DNA of 39,530 bases from Candidatus Pelagibacterales bacterium (GTDB taxonomy: Bacteria; Pseudomonadota; Alphaproteobacteria; TMED109), in the NCBI GenBank assembly GCA_002715265.1, contig PAYS01000007.1, forward strand, positions 21,878 to 61,407. Reading direction: 5' to 3'. Shown here one piece after another: positions 8,241-17,176 of the stretch. The notes under the pieces were generated by a model, which worked only from the letters and a program-made list of their open reading frames with translations, was not told the origin of the DNA and made no database searches. The translations under genes were made by a program, and so were the position numbers. Each line of letters begins with the position of its first letter. Positions within the stretch are counted from its first letter, which is position 1.

Positions 8241-9389
8241 TTTTAAAAAGTTATTAATCGTTTCTCTTGCGATTATTAATTGTTGGATTTGACTAGTTCC
8301 TTCATATATCCGGAATAGTCTCGCATCTCTATATAATCTTTCCACAGGGTATTCAGACATATATCCTGCTCCTCCATGAATTTGGACAGCTCTATCAGCT
8401 ATTCTTCCTAGCATTTCAGAGGAAAATAATTTTGCACATGATGATTCAAGAGTAATATTTTCATTTTTATCTCTTTTTAGTGCTGCATTTAAAATAAGGC
8501 CTTTTGCAGCCAAAATATCAGATTGACTATCTGCGATCATTGCTTGTATTAACTGAAAACTTGATATGGTTTGGCCAAATTGTTTTCTATGTGTTGAATA
8601 ATTTAGAGATTCTTGCAATAATCTTTCAGCGAGTCCTACGCAAATCGCAGAAATGTGTAAACGTCCTCTATCTAAAACTTTCATGGCAGTTTTAAAGCCA
8701 ATTCCTTCTTTATTTCCTAATAAAGCTTCTTCGGAAACTTCACAGTTTTCAAAAATTACATCGGAAGTAATTGCTCCACGTTGTCCCATTTTTGAATCAG
8801 GTTCTCCAATTGTAATCCCATTAAGACTAGCATCTACTAAAAAACATGAAATTGAAGAAGAACTTTTTTCTGGCTTAGTTCTGGCCATTACAGAAAACAC
8901 GTCTGCCATAGGAGCATTAGTTATATATCTTTTAGTTCCATTAATAATATATTTATTTCCGATTTTTTCTGCTTTAGTTTGTATAGACATTGCGTCTGAT
9001 CCAGCATCTGGCTCTGTTAAGGCAAAGGATCCAATTATTTCACCTGTAGCAAATTTTGGAAGGTATTTTTCTTTTTGTTTTTCAGTTCCAGACATAACAA
9101 TAGTTTGAGATCCTATACCTATATTTGTTCCTGCTATAGATCGAAATGCTGGTGCTGCTTTTCCTAATTCAAATGCAATCTTTACTTCTTGTAGCATACT
9201 AAGGTTGCTTCCTCCATATTCAGTAGGAATTGATAATCCAAAAATACCTAAATTTTTCATTTCTGATATTATACTTTCAGGTATTTTATTAGTCTTAACT
9301 ACCTCTTCTTCTCTAGGTATTAATTTTTCTTTAACAAATTTTTCAATAGTTGAAAGAAAAATTACAAAATCTTGATTATCTAGGGCCAT
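8235..9389 (-). CDS. Acyl-CoA dehydrogenase
   Basis: This is an FAD-dependent acyl-CoA dehydrogenase of normal length (384 residues). The signature ALTEPDAGSDA lies in the middle domain, GQRGAITSDVIFENCEVS follows, and the C-terminal domain has FGQTISSFQLIQAMIAD, QIHGGAGYMSEYPVERLYRDAR and the catalytic glutamate E363 in IYEGTSQIQ. The glutamate position and IYEGTSQIQ put it in the short/medium-chain type rather than the isovaleryl type. It oxidises an acyl-CoA to the enoyl-CoA and passes electrons to ETF. The upstream gene on this strand, a ferredoxin-NADP reductase-like flavoprotein, ends 11 bp before its start, so the two are likely one operon. Confidence 0.93.
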   Translation of the reverse strand: MALDNQDFVIFLSTIEKFVKEKLIPREEEVVKTNKIPESIISEMKNLGIFGLSIPTEYGGSNLSMLQEVKIAFELGKAAPAFRSIAGTNIGIGSQTIVMSGTEKQKEKYLPKFATGEIIGSFALTEPDAGSDAMSIQTKAEKIGNKYIINGTKRYITNAPMADVFSVMARTKPEKSSSSISCFLVDASLNGITIGEPDSKMGQRGAITSDVIFENCEVSEEALLGNKEGIGFKTAMKVLDRGRLHISAICVGLAERLLQESLNYSTHRKQFGQTISSFQLIQAMIADSQSDILAAKGLILNAALKRDKNENITLESSCAKLFSSEMLGRIADRAVQIHGGAGYMSEYPVERLYRDARLFRIYEGTSQIQQLIIARETINNFLKS

Positions 9390-9400
9390 ATGTTTTCCTA

Positions 9401-10690
9401 TTATTTTGAATTTTTTAAAAAATGATATACTTCTTCATTAGAGGTAAATTTTGATCTCGGAAAACTTCCAGTAGATCTATTAATTTCTTCTTTATTTATT
9501 AAGATCCATTCTTCTTTAGATATATAATCTATAGTATTATTAATTATTAATTCTTTAAGTTTTGTTCTACCTGGTTTATTGCTCTCTTTAATATCATTTA
9601 TTATATGCTGTGCGACTTTAGCACCGTCATGTTTATTAGTTCCTATAACACCAGTAGGTCCTCTAGATGCCCATCCCACAGTGTAGAGGCCATTTTTGAT
9701 AATATTATCTTTATGAAGTATCATCCCACTATCATCCATTTTAATTTCAGGTATTTTATTTCCTTCATAACCTATTGCGCTTATTAATATTCCACAGTCT
9801 ATGATATTATATTCATTATCATTTTTATCTGAAAAATTATTTTTAAGTTTTACTCCTGTTATTTGATCATTTCCTAAAATTTCCACAGGGCTATTATAAA
9901 ATTTAAATTCTACAATCTTCTTTTTATCATTTTTTAAATTTTTTAATTCAGGGAAATTGGTTAATATTTTGTATTGTTTAGCTAAATCATCATTAAGTAA
10001 ATTTTGATCTATATTACGAATAGTTCCATTTGATAATACAGCGTTACAATCTAGCAATTCTCCCATTTCACGAATTTCCACTGTAGTGAACTTTGCATCT
10101 AAAGGACCTCTTCTACCAATAATATATACTTTTTCAATTTTTGAATTTAATAAAGATTTATGTGCGTAGGTGGTGATATCAGAATTTTGCAATTCTTCCT
10201 TATTTTTAACTAATAATCTTGCACAATCAATTGCCACATTACCGTTTCCTATAATTACTGCTGTTTTAGTGTTTAAATTAGGGTTTAATTCTTTATAATG
10301 TGGGTGTCCATTATACCAATTTACAAATTCAGTTGCCCCATAACATCCTTTAATTTCATTTTCATTAATATTAAGACTTCTATCTTTTGACATACCTGTT
10401 GCTATCACTACCGCATCATAAATATTTGTCAATTGCTCTATTGAAGGAGTTTTATTAACTTCAACATTGCCAAAATATTGTACATTTTCATTTAAAAGAG
10501 CTCTTTCAAAAACTCTTATAACATTTTTTGTACTTTGGTGATCTGGAGCTACTCCGTAACGAATAAGTCCATAGGGACTAAATATTTTTTCGATTATATC
10601 TATTTCACAATTTATATCAGCCTTGAGAAGGTTTTGAACTGTATAAAAAGCTGAGGGCCCTGATCCTATAATTGCTATTTTAATTGACAT
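9401..10690 (-). CDS. FAD-dependent ferredoxin--NADP+ reductase, adrenodoxin-reductase (FprA) type
   Basis: The N-terminal dinucleotide motif GSGPSAFYTVQNLL (9-22) binds FAD, and VIIGNGNVAIDCARLL is the NADP-binding motif. IEKIFSPYGLIRYGVAPDHQSTKNV is the conserved stretch of mitochondrial-type adrenodoxin reductase and mycobacterial FprA, as are IGRRGPLDAKFTTVEIREMGEL and YTVGWASRGPTGVIGTNKHDG. It would move electrons between NADPH and a ferredoxin that supplies an oxygenase or Fe-S enzyme; no ferredoxin gene is in the window. AGAGG precedes the ATG. It is the promoter-proximal gene of an operon with the acyl-CoA dehydrogenase. Confidence 0.92.
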   Translation of the reverse strand: MSIKIAIIGSGPSAFYTVQNLLKADINCEIDIIEKIFSPYGLIRYGVAPDHQSTKNVIRVFERALLNENVQYFGNVEVNKTPSIEQLTNIYDAVVIATGMSKDRSLNINENEIKGCYGATEFVNWYNGHPHYKELNPNLNTKTAVIIGNGNVAIDCARLLVKNKEELQNSDITTYAHKSLLNSKIEKVYIIGRRGPLDAKFTTVEIREMGELLDCNAVLSNGTIRNIDQNLLNDDLAKQYKILTNFPELKNLKNDKKKIVEFKFYNSPVEILGNDQITGVKLKNNFSDKNDNEYNIIDCGILISAIGYEGNKIPEIKMDDSGMILHKDNIIKNGLYTVGWASRGPTGVIGTNKHDGAKVAQHIINDIKESNKPGRTKLKELIINNTIDYISKEEWILINKEEINRSTGSFPRSKFTSNEEVYHFLKNSK

Positions 10691-10700
10691 GAATTACCTC

Positions 10701-10731
10701 TGGTATAATTATTTAAGATTATTTTATTATA
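10701..10731. promoter_or_regulatory. Divergent -10 elements between ferredoxin reductase and acyl-CoA ligase genes
   Basis: On the + strand TGGTATAAT at 10701-10709 is a consensus extended -10 box, placed for transcription of the acyl-CoA ligase gene. On the - strand TATAAT (reverse complement of 10726-10731) faces the ferredoxin reductase gene. A TTGACA at 10684-10689 is only 14 bp from the + strand box, too close for a normal spacer, and overlaps the start of the - strand gene. These are likely divergent promoters, unproven. Confidence 0.4.
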
Positions 10732-10778
10732 CTATGTTTATATTAGAATAACTTAAAATTTTTAAAAAGGATTTTTTT

Positions 10779-12410
10779 ATGCTTGGCTTAATGACAGATA
10801 AACCTTTACTTATATCTTCGCTGATAGAATATGCAGCTAAATATCATGGTGAAACAGAAATAGTTAGTTGTAATACGAACGGTAGTATAGATAGATCAAA
10901 CTATAAAAAAGTTAATACAAGATGTAAAAAATTAGCTCAATCTTTATTAAAGATGGGAGTTAAAAAAGGCGATACTATAGGAACTATGGCTTGGAGTAAT
11001 GTAAGGCATTATGAATTATATTATGGAGTATCAGGAATTGGAGCTATATGTCATACGATTAATCCAAGATTATTTCCTGAACAAATTTCATTTATTGCAA
11101 ATGATGCAAATGATAAATATTTATTTCTTGATGCAGAATTTTTACCTTTAGTTGAGAACTTGAGCAAGACTTTAGTAAATGTAAAAAAATTTATAATTAT
11201 GTGTTCTAAAGATGAAATGCCAAGCTCTAAAATTATTGATGATTTAATATGTTATGAAGAAATGATTGAAATTGAGAGTGATGATTTTTCATGGCCAGAC
11301 TTTGATGAGAAAACAGCTTCTTCATTATGTTATACATCAGGTACGACCGGTAACCCAAAAGGTGTATTATATGCCCATAGGTCTACAGTTATACATTCTA
11401 TGGCTGCTGCTGCAGCTGATGCTATGTGTATTTCCGCAAGAGACGTAATTATGCCTGTAGCTCCTATGTTTCATGCTAATGGATGGGGAATTCCATATGC
11501 TGCTACTATGGCTGGAGCAAAGTTAGTTTTGCCCGGAAGAAATTTAGATGGAGAGAGTGTACAGTCATTGATTGAAAATGAGCAAGTTACATTTACTGCT
11601 GCAGTTCCTACTATATGGTTAATGTTATTTGAATATTTAGAAAAAACTGGAAAAAAACTAGAATCACTAAACAGATGTGTTATAGGAGGTTCCGCTTGTC
11701 CCAGATTTATGATGGAAAAATTTTACGAGAAATATGGAGTAGATGTAATACATTGTTGGGGAATGACAGAAACATCTCCTATTGGGACAATAAATAGGCC
11801 TCTATCAAAACATGATACCACAGACTTTACTAAAAAGTTTGATTTAGCAGTTAAGCAGGGTAGACCAGTTTATGGAGTAGAACTAAAGATAACTGATGAT
11901 AATGGTATAGTTCTTCCAAATGATGGCAAATCATTTGGTAATTTATGGATTAGAGGTCCTTGGATATGTTCTGGATATTTAAATATCAAAAATAGTGAAA
12001 CACATGGAGATGATGATTGGTTTTTAACTGGAGATGTTGCTACTTTAGACTCTGATGGATATATGCAAATAACTGATAGAACAAAAGATGTAATTAAGTC
12101 AGGAGGAGAATGGATTAGTTCTATAGAAATTGAAAATTTTGCTGCAGGACATCCTGCAATTAAGGAAGCTGCAGTAATTGGAATTTTTCATCCAAAATGG
12201 GATGAAAGACCTTTACTAATTTTAGTAAAAAATGAAAATTCTGAAGTTACGGAAGAAGAAATATTTGCATTCCTTAAAGACAAAATAGCATCTTGGTGGA
12301 TGCCAAATGCAATTGAATTTATAGATGCCCTTCCACATACAGCGACAGGAAAAATACAAAAATTAGAACTTAGAGAAAAATTCAAGGACTACAAGTTTGA
12401 AGATATTTAG
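10779..12410 (+). CDS. Acyl-CoA synthetase (AMP-forming; AlkK/DmdB-like fatty-acid CoA ligase)
   Basis: This is an adenylate-forming enzyme with the P-loop-like motif [11 protein letters not shown] (185-195), WGMTETSP, the [31 protein letters not shown] hinge region and the C-terminal TGKIQK lysine motif. At 543 residues it is full length. [16 protein letters not shown] and the overall pattern put it in the group containing medium-chain ligase AlkK and the methylmercaptopropionate ligase DmdB. Which acid it activates cannot be decided from sequence. The ATG has a strong AAAAAGG site 8 bases upstream. Its end overlaps the TTG start of the NosR-like gene by 14 bp, so the two are probably translationally coupled. 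Confidence 0.92.
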   Translation: MLGLMTDKPLLISSLIEYAAKYHGETEIVSCNTNGSIDRSNYKKVNTRCKKLAQSLLKMGVKKGDTIGTMAWSNVRHYELYYGVSGIGAICHTINPRLFPEQISFIANDANDKYLFLDAEFLPLVENLSKTLVNVKKFIIMCSKDEMPSSKIIDDLICYEEMIEIESDDFSWPDFDEKTASSLCYTSGTTGNPKGVLYAHRSTVIHSMAAAAADAMCISARDVIMPVAPMFHANGWGIPYAATMAGAKLVLPGRNLDGESVQSLIENEQVTFTAAVPTIWLMLFEYLEKTGKKLESLNRCVIGGSACPRFMMEKFYEKYGVDVIHCWGMTETSPIGTINRPLSKHDTTDFTKKFDLAVKQGRPVYGVELKITDDNGIVLPNDGKSFGNLWIRGPWICSGYLNIKNSETHGDDDWFLTGDVATLDSDGYMQITDRTKDVIKSGGEWISSIEIENFAAGHPAIKEAAVIGIFHPKWDERPLLILVKNENSEVTEEEIFAFLKDKIASWWMPNAIEFIDALPHTATGKIQKLELREKFKDYKFEDI

Positions 12411-14514
12411 TAAAGTTTTTTCTTTTCTATATGGCCTTTTGACGTTCTTGTGTTTTGGTACAACTGTATTTGCTCAGAATAATATTGATGTTTTGCAGAA
12501 ACTCAATCCAGTAATAAACAATGTTATTGAATTTGAAAAAGATAAAAATTTATTTGAAGTTTATGAAAATGATAAATTATTAGGTTATTCTTTTATAACT
12601 TCAAGTTTTGCTGAAGCTTTAGGTTTTTCATCAGCTGAATTTAAAATATTAATTTTTATGACTGCTGATGGTAAAATTAATGATGCTATTCTTTTAGACC
12701 ATTCAGAGCCATTATTTTTATATGATAAGGGAGAGATAAGATACGAAGGTAAAGGAATAGAAGAACAAATACTTTATAAATTTATAGAGCAATATGATAA
12801 TAAAAATATTGAAAGACTTACTATTAATGTTAAAAATAGTGAGACAAATATTGATGGAGTGAGTTCTGCAACTATAACTTCAATATTAATGCACCATTCT
12901 ATAATCACAGCAGCAAATAAAGTTTCAAGGATATTAGGTATACAGGGAGATAACAAACCATCATTAGATCATGACACTTTTGAGCCAGTTTTATGGGATG
13001 ATATGCTAGATGATGGATCAATTTCTAATGCATTAACTTATATTTCTGATTTAGATAATAAAAATTCATCAAGTTTAATAGATGATGATGTATTTCTAGA
13101 TCTGTACTTTGCCTATGCTAATCCAGTCGGAATAGGACAGAATATATTTGGTAAAACAGCTTTTTTAAAAAATTTTTTAAGAAGTGGAAGAGATCCTAAA
13201 GAAAGAGGTTTTTTTATTGCTACTAAGGGTTTGTTTTCCGTTCTTTCTCCTAGAAGGTGTCTTGAATTTAGTAATAGTATAGATATAAAAAATTGTAAAA
13301 AGAAAGGTTTAGCAAAAAGTCATTTTGATAGAATGTACTTAGAACAAGATGGAAAAAAGTTCTTATTTAGAACAATAGATAGAACCAATTTTATGTTTAC
13401 TAGAAATATAGATGATCATACTCCTAGATTTTTCAATGAAATAGCTTTATTATTTTTAGACAAACCTGATGAATACGATCCAGCTAAAAATAGTACGTTG
13501 GTTATAAACTATAATTCTGCAAGTGAGATGGCAGATAAAAATATCAAATTATTATATGCTCCTCCTAAAAGATTAATTATTCAACCTAAAATATTTGATA
13601 TCACGCCAGCTACAATTTCATGGATAGATGTATGGAAGCCTCAAATATTTAATATTAGTGTTTTAATGCTATTTATTCTTTTGGTAGCCTGTATTTTAAT
13701 TTTTAAAGACAGGCTTGTTAGAAATAGATTGTTATATAGGTATATAAGGTTATCGGCACTATCATTTTGTTTGATTTGGGTTGGTTGGATTGCAGGAGCT
13801 CAACTAACTATTGTAAATATTTTTAATTATTTACAACTATTTTTTGTATCAAATTTTAATTATACTGTAATAGTCTTTGATCCTTTAATTGTTATTATTA
13901 GTTTAATCACTTTTATTTCATTTATAATATTAGGGAGGGGAATGTTTTGCGGATGGTTGTGTCCATTTGGAGCAATGCAAGAAATAATAAATAATATATC
14001 CCAAAAGATTGGTATCAAACAATTAAAAATAAGCGATCTAATGCATAGACGTTTAATATATGTTAAATACGTAATTCTATTAAGTATGGTATTGTTATTA
14101 TTTATTGATTTAGATATGGCACTTGTTTTAACTGAAATTGAACCATTTAAGACAGCTATTACATTAAAATTTATACGAAATTGGCCTTATGTAGCGTATG
14201 CTATAATACTTTTAACTTTATCTGTTTATATAAGTCGTTTTTATTGTAGATATATATGTCCATTGGGAGCAGCTTTGGCAATTGGTGGTAAAATTAAATT
14301 ATTTAGTGTGCTTTTAAGAAGAAAAGAATGTGGAAATCCATGTCATTTATGTGAAAAGTCTTGTCCTACGCAAGCCATTAAAGCTAATGGAAAAATTGAT
14401 TACAATGAATGTTTTTATTGCTTAGATTGTCAAGAGGAGTATTTTGATGATCATAGGTGTCCGCCTCTTGTAAATAGAAGAAAAATATTTATGGAAAAAA
14501 ATTATGTTAATTAA
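12397..14514 (+). CDS. NosR/NirI-like FMN-binding, polytopic 4Fe-4S membrane protein
   Basis: Architecture in order: a signal peptide (1-26, ending VFA-QN); a periplasmic FMN-binding domain with DGVSSAT (153-159) matching the covalent flavinylation motif, T159 being the expected acceptor; about 200 residues of the NosR central domain; five or six membrane segments from about residue 420; two cytoplasmic CxxxCP motifs (C518-C522, C617-C621); then a cluster CxxxCxxCxxxCP (645-656) and further cysteines (ECFYCLDC) for 4Fe-4S centres. NosR supplies electrons for and regulates N2O reductase. No nosZ, nosD, nosF, nosY, nosL or apbE is in the window, so this could be a paralogue with another electron acceptor. 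The start is TTG at 12397 with AAGGA at 12384-12388; no in-frame ATG keeps the signal peptide. Confidence 0.88.
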   Translation: MKIFSKVFSFLYGLLTFLCFGTTVFAQNNIDVLQKLNPVINNVIEFEKDKNLFEVYENDKLLGYSFITSSFAEALGFSSAEFKILIFMTADGKINDAILLDHSEPLFLYDKGEIRYEGKGIEEQILYKFIEQYDNKNIERLTINVKNSETNIDGVSSATITSILMHHSIITAANKVSRILGIQGDNKPSLDHDTFEPVLWDDMLDDGSISNALTYISDLDNKNSSSLIDDDVFLDLYFAYANPVGIGQNIFGKTAFLKNFLRSGRDPKERGFFIATKGLFSVLSPRRCLEFSNSIDIKNCKKKGLAKSHFDRMYLEQDGKKFLFRTIDRTNFMFTRNIDDHTPRFFNEIALLFLDKPDEYDPAKNSTLVINYNSASEMADKNIKLLYAPPKRLIIQPKIFDITPATISWIDVWKPQIFNISVLMLFILLVACILIFKDRLVRNRLLYRYIRLSALSFCLIWVGWIAGAQLTIVNIFNYLQLFFVSNFNYTVIVFDPLIVIISLITFISFIILGRGMFCGWLCPFGAMQEIINNISQKIGIKQLKISDLMHRRLIYVKYVILLSMVLLLFIDLDMALVLTEIEPFKTAITLKFIRNWPYVAYAIILLTLSVYISRFYCRYICPLGAALAIGGKIKLFSVLLRRKECGNPCHLCEKSCPTQAIKANGKIDYNECFYCLDCQEEYFDDHRCPPLVNRRKIFMEKNYVN

Positions 14515-15166
14515 TTCATTAAAAAAATTACAATCTTTTGGTTTTAATCCACAAAATATTTTAGACATAGGAGCTAATAAGGGTAGATGGTCATTAGAAG
14601 TAAATAAAAAAGTTTTTCCAAAATCTTACTTTACTTTAATCGAACCAATTGAATATCAAGATTTAGAAAAAATAAGTCGTAAATTAAAAAATTTTAAAGT
14701 TTTAAATGTACTGCTTGATTATACTGAAAGAAATGTTACCTGGTATGAAAAAAGAAATACTGGTGATTCTATGTTTAAAGAAAATACAGGTTACTTTGAT
14801 GATTGTGTAGAAATTGAAAAGACTACTTCTACTTTAGATAATATTTTTAATGAAAATAATGTTTTTGATTTGATAAAAATTGATTGCCAAGGTGCTGAAT
14901 TACCGATTTTAAAAGGAGGTAAAAAGCTAATTCAACATACAGATGTAATAATTTTAGAGTTACCATTTATGGGAGAATATAATATTGGAGTGCCAGGATT
15001 TTTTGATCATATCAAATACATGGATGAAATTGGTTATAAAGTTTTTGATATAATTGAAATGCATAGAGTACAAGAAATTTTAATTCAGGTAGATATAATA
15101 TTTATTAAAAAAGGTAACGTGTTTGAAAAACATGTTGACCAAATTATTAAAAGTTTAGGAAAATAG
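14504..15166 (+). CDS. FkbM-family SAM-dependent methyltransferase
   Basis: The SAM-binding motif I is ILDIGANKGRWS (19-30). The family-specific block TLDNIF (110-115) followed by IKIDCQGAELPILKGG (124-139) and an ILELPF strand identifies the FkbM type, which usually O-methylates sugars or small metabolites. The enzyme is 220 residues with no signal peptide. Its ATG at 14504 lies inside the end of the NosR-like gene (11-base overlap), so the pair is translationally coupled even though no functional link is obvious. Substrate unknown. Confidence 0.87.
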   Translation: MLINSLKKLQSFGFNPQNILDIGANKGRWSLEVNKKVFPKSYFTLIEPIEYQDLEKISRKLKNFKVLNVLLDYTERNVTWYEKRNTGDSMFKENTGYFDDCVEIEKTTSTLDNIFNENNVFDLIKIDCQGAELPILKGGKKLIQHTDVIILELPFMGEYNIGVPGFFDHIKYMDEIGYKVFDIIEMHRVQEILIQVDIIFIKKGNVFEKHVDQIIKSLGK

Positions 15167-15189
15167 TTATTTATGAAAAGGATAGGTAT

Positions 15190-15948
15190 ATGAAGAAAGA
15201 TCTAGTGACAATGACTAAGGAAGAGCATCTTGTAATTTTAATGCTTAATAATGCACCTAATAACTTATTAAATGATCAATTTCTTAATGCACTTGAAAAA
15301 CAATTGATTTTGTCTAAAAAATATGGTGCTAGAGCCATACTTATAACTACAAAACTAAAACATTTTTCAGCAGGAGCAGATCCAAAATTTTTATCGAATA
15401 GAAAAGAAAATACTGATCCTATGCGATTAATAAATATCATAGAAAAAACAGACATTCCATTAATTGCGGCAATAAGAGGAGGAGCTTTAGGAGGCGGGTT
15501 TGAATTGGCACTAGGTTGTGATTTTATAATTGCCTCAGATACAGCAAGAATAGGATTAGTTGAAACTTCTGTTGGTTTAATGCCATTGTCTGGAGGGGTT
15601 CAAAGGTTAGTTAATAGAGTTGGGTTAGCAAGGGCAAAAGAAATGGCAATGTTTGGGAGAAGGTATGATGCTCATACTTTAGAAAATTGGGGAGCAATTA
15701 ATATGGTAGTACCTGATTTAAAATTATTAGATACCGCTATCTCATTTTCTAAACAATTAGCTAACGGACCTACTATAGCATTTAAAGAAATAAAAAAAAT
15801 AGCTAATATTTCGGCTAATAACGGTATAAAAGAAGCAGATAAACATATGAAAAAATCTAATAATAAAGTTTTAGGTTCTAGTGATGCAAAGGTAGGCGTA
15901 TCTTTTCTTGCTGGCAAATTGAATAATATTAATTTTAAAGGAAAATAA
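15190..15948 (+). CDS. Enoyl-CoA hydratase
   Basis: This is a crotonase-family enzyme that keeps both glutamates of classical hydratase: E105 in GGGFELALGCDF and E125 in IGLVETSVGLMP, aligned by eye with Glu144 and Glu164 of rat liver hydratase. The oxyanion-hole segment is HFSAGADPKF (58-67). Of the three crotonases in this window it is the only one with the full hydratase pair, so syn-hydration of a 2-enoyl-CoA is a sound assignment; chain or ring substrate is unknown. It starts a same-strand run: the class III CoA-transferase starts 2 bp after its stop and the SDR follows, so it is probably the first gene of that operon. Confidence 0.92.
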   Translation: MKKDLVTMTKEEHLVILMLNNAPNNLLNDQFLNALEKQLILSKKYGARAILITTKLKHFSAGADPKFLSNRKENTDPMRLINIIEKTDIPLIAAIRGGALGGGFELALGCDFIIASDTARIGLVETSVGLMPLSGGVQRLVNRVGLARAKEMAMFGRRYDAHTLENWGAINMVVPDLKLLDTAISFSKQLANGPTIAFKEIKKIANISANNGIKEADKHMKKSNNKVLGSSDAKVGVSFLAGKLNNINFKGK

Positions 15949-15950
15949 TA

Positions 15951-17174
15951 ATGTCTGGACCATTAACGGGTATTAAGGTAATTGATTTTACAAGGGTTTT
16001 AGCGGGGCCTCATTTTACAAAAATGCTTTCAGATATGGGAGCTGATGTTATAAAAATTGAGCACCCAGAAACAGGTGATTTGGCTAGGATGGGAGCCCCA
16101 ATTAGCGGTAATTTTTCTCACTACTTTGTACAGCAAAATGCTGGAAAAAAATGTATCTCTTTAGATTTAAATAAACCTGAAGGAAGAGATATAGTTAAAA
16201 AGTTATGTAGAGATGCAGATATAATCGCTGAAAATTTTAGACCAGGAACTTTATCTGCTTTTGATTTAGATTATAAAAACATTAAACTATTTAATAAAAA
16301 AGTAGTTTATGTATCCATAAGTGGTTATGGACAACTTGGGCCGTTAAGAGGTCGTGCGGCTTTTGCACCTACTGTTCATGCTGAATGTGGAACAGCTCAT
16401 ACTAAATTTAAACACGTTGGTACAGACTTAAATGACTTTAATAATATGCAAAGTGATTTTTCACATGCAGATGTTTATACAGGTTTAGAGGCGGCTGTTT
16501 CTTGTTTAGCGGCTTTGCATAATGCTGCTAAAACAGGATTGGGGCAACATATAGACGTATCTTTAGCAGCTACAATGATTGCGGTTAATGAAAGAGCACA
16601 TGCGGAGTTAGCTGGAATGGATGATAGGGAGGATGAGCCATATGCTTTATCAGCACCTGATTCCCCATATATAAAACTTTCAACTGGAGATATAGCAGTG
16701 ATTGCAGCCAGCCCAATTTTAGGAGTTGTTTTTTTACGTTATGCCAGAATGATGAGACGTTTAGATTTAATAGAAAACCCTTTATTTAAAACTGCCAAAT
16801 TACGACGAAAAAATTATAAACTTTTGATGAAAGAAGTAAATGATTGGGCTTCAACTTTTAGAACTATTGAGGACTTAGAGGCACAAGTAGGAGAGGTGGG
16901 CTTAGCAGTCGGTAAATTAAATAGTATGAAGGAGTTTGCCGAAGGAGAATGGGGTACACATTGGGAAGCGATAAGAAATATTGAAGATGGAGAAGGAGGT
17001 ACTATTAAAATACCTGGGTTACCATGGAAATTTTCTAAAACTAAATGTAAACCTGGTAATCATATGGCCACTAGAGGCATGGATAATAAAAATATATTAA
17101 AGGAACTAGGATATACGAAAAAAGAAATAGATGATTTTTACAAAAAAGAAGTAATAGCAGAAGGAATATTTTAA
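15951..17174 (+). CDS. Class III CoA-transferase (CaiB/BaiF family)
   Basis: The N-terminal half has IKVIDFTRVLAGPHFTKMLSDMGADVIKIE (8-37), NAGKKCISLDL and AENFRPGT (93-100), all CaiB/BaiF hallmarks. The catalytic aspartate that forms the acyl anhydride is D174 in HADVYTG. The length of 407 is normal. The enzyme swaps CoA between two organic acids without ATP. Gaps of 2 bp on each side, to the enoyl-CoA hydratase and to the SDR, show a tight operon. It probably activates the acid that the hydratase then acts on, which is inference from order alone. Confidence 0.93.
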   Translation: MSGPLTGIKVIDFTRVLAGPHFTKMLSDMGADVIKIEHPETGDLARMGAPISGNFSHYFVQQNAGKKCISLDLNKPEGRDIVKKLCRDADIIAENFRPGTLSAFDLDYKNIKLFNKKVVYVSISGYGQLGPLRGRAAFAPTVHAECGTAHTKFKHVGTDLNDFNNMQSDFSHADVYTGLEAAVSCLAALHNAAKTGLGQHIDVSLAATMIAVNERAHAELAGMDDREDEPYALSAPDSPYIKLSTGDIAVIAASPILGVVFLRYARMMRRLDLIENPLFKTAKLRRKNYKLLMKEVNDWASTFRTIEDLEAQVGEVGLAVGKLNSMKEFAEGEWGTHWEAIRNIEDGEGGTIKIPGLPWKFSKTKCKPGNHMATRGMDNKNILKELGYTKKEIDDFYKKEVIAEGIF

Positions 17175-17176
17175 TC

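Noticed and set aside
8653-9108. 151-codon frame on the + strand inside the acyl-CoA dehydrogenase gene
   Set aside because: Antisense to a complete acyl-CoA dehydrogenase with all motifs; no ribosome site or domain.
10779-12410. Reading the ligase, acyl-CoA dehydrogenase and crotonase as the DMSP pathway (DmdB, DmdC, DmdD)
   Set aside because: The ligase is in the right family, but DmdC is a much larger acyl-CoA dehydrogenase (near 590 residues) than the 384-residue protein here, and no dmdA is in the window.
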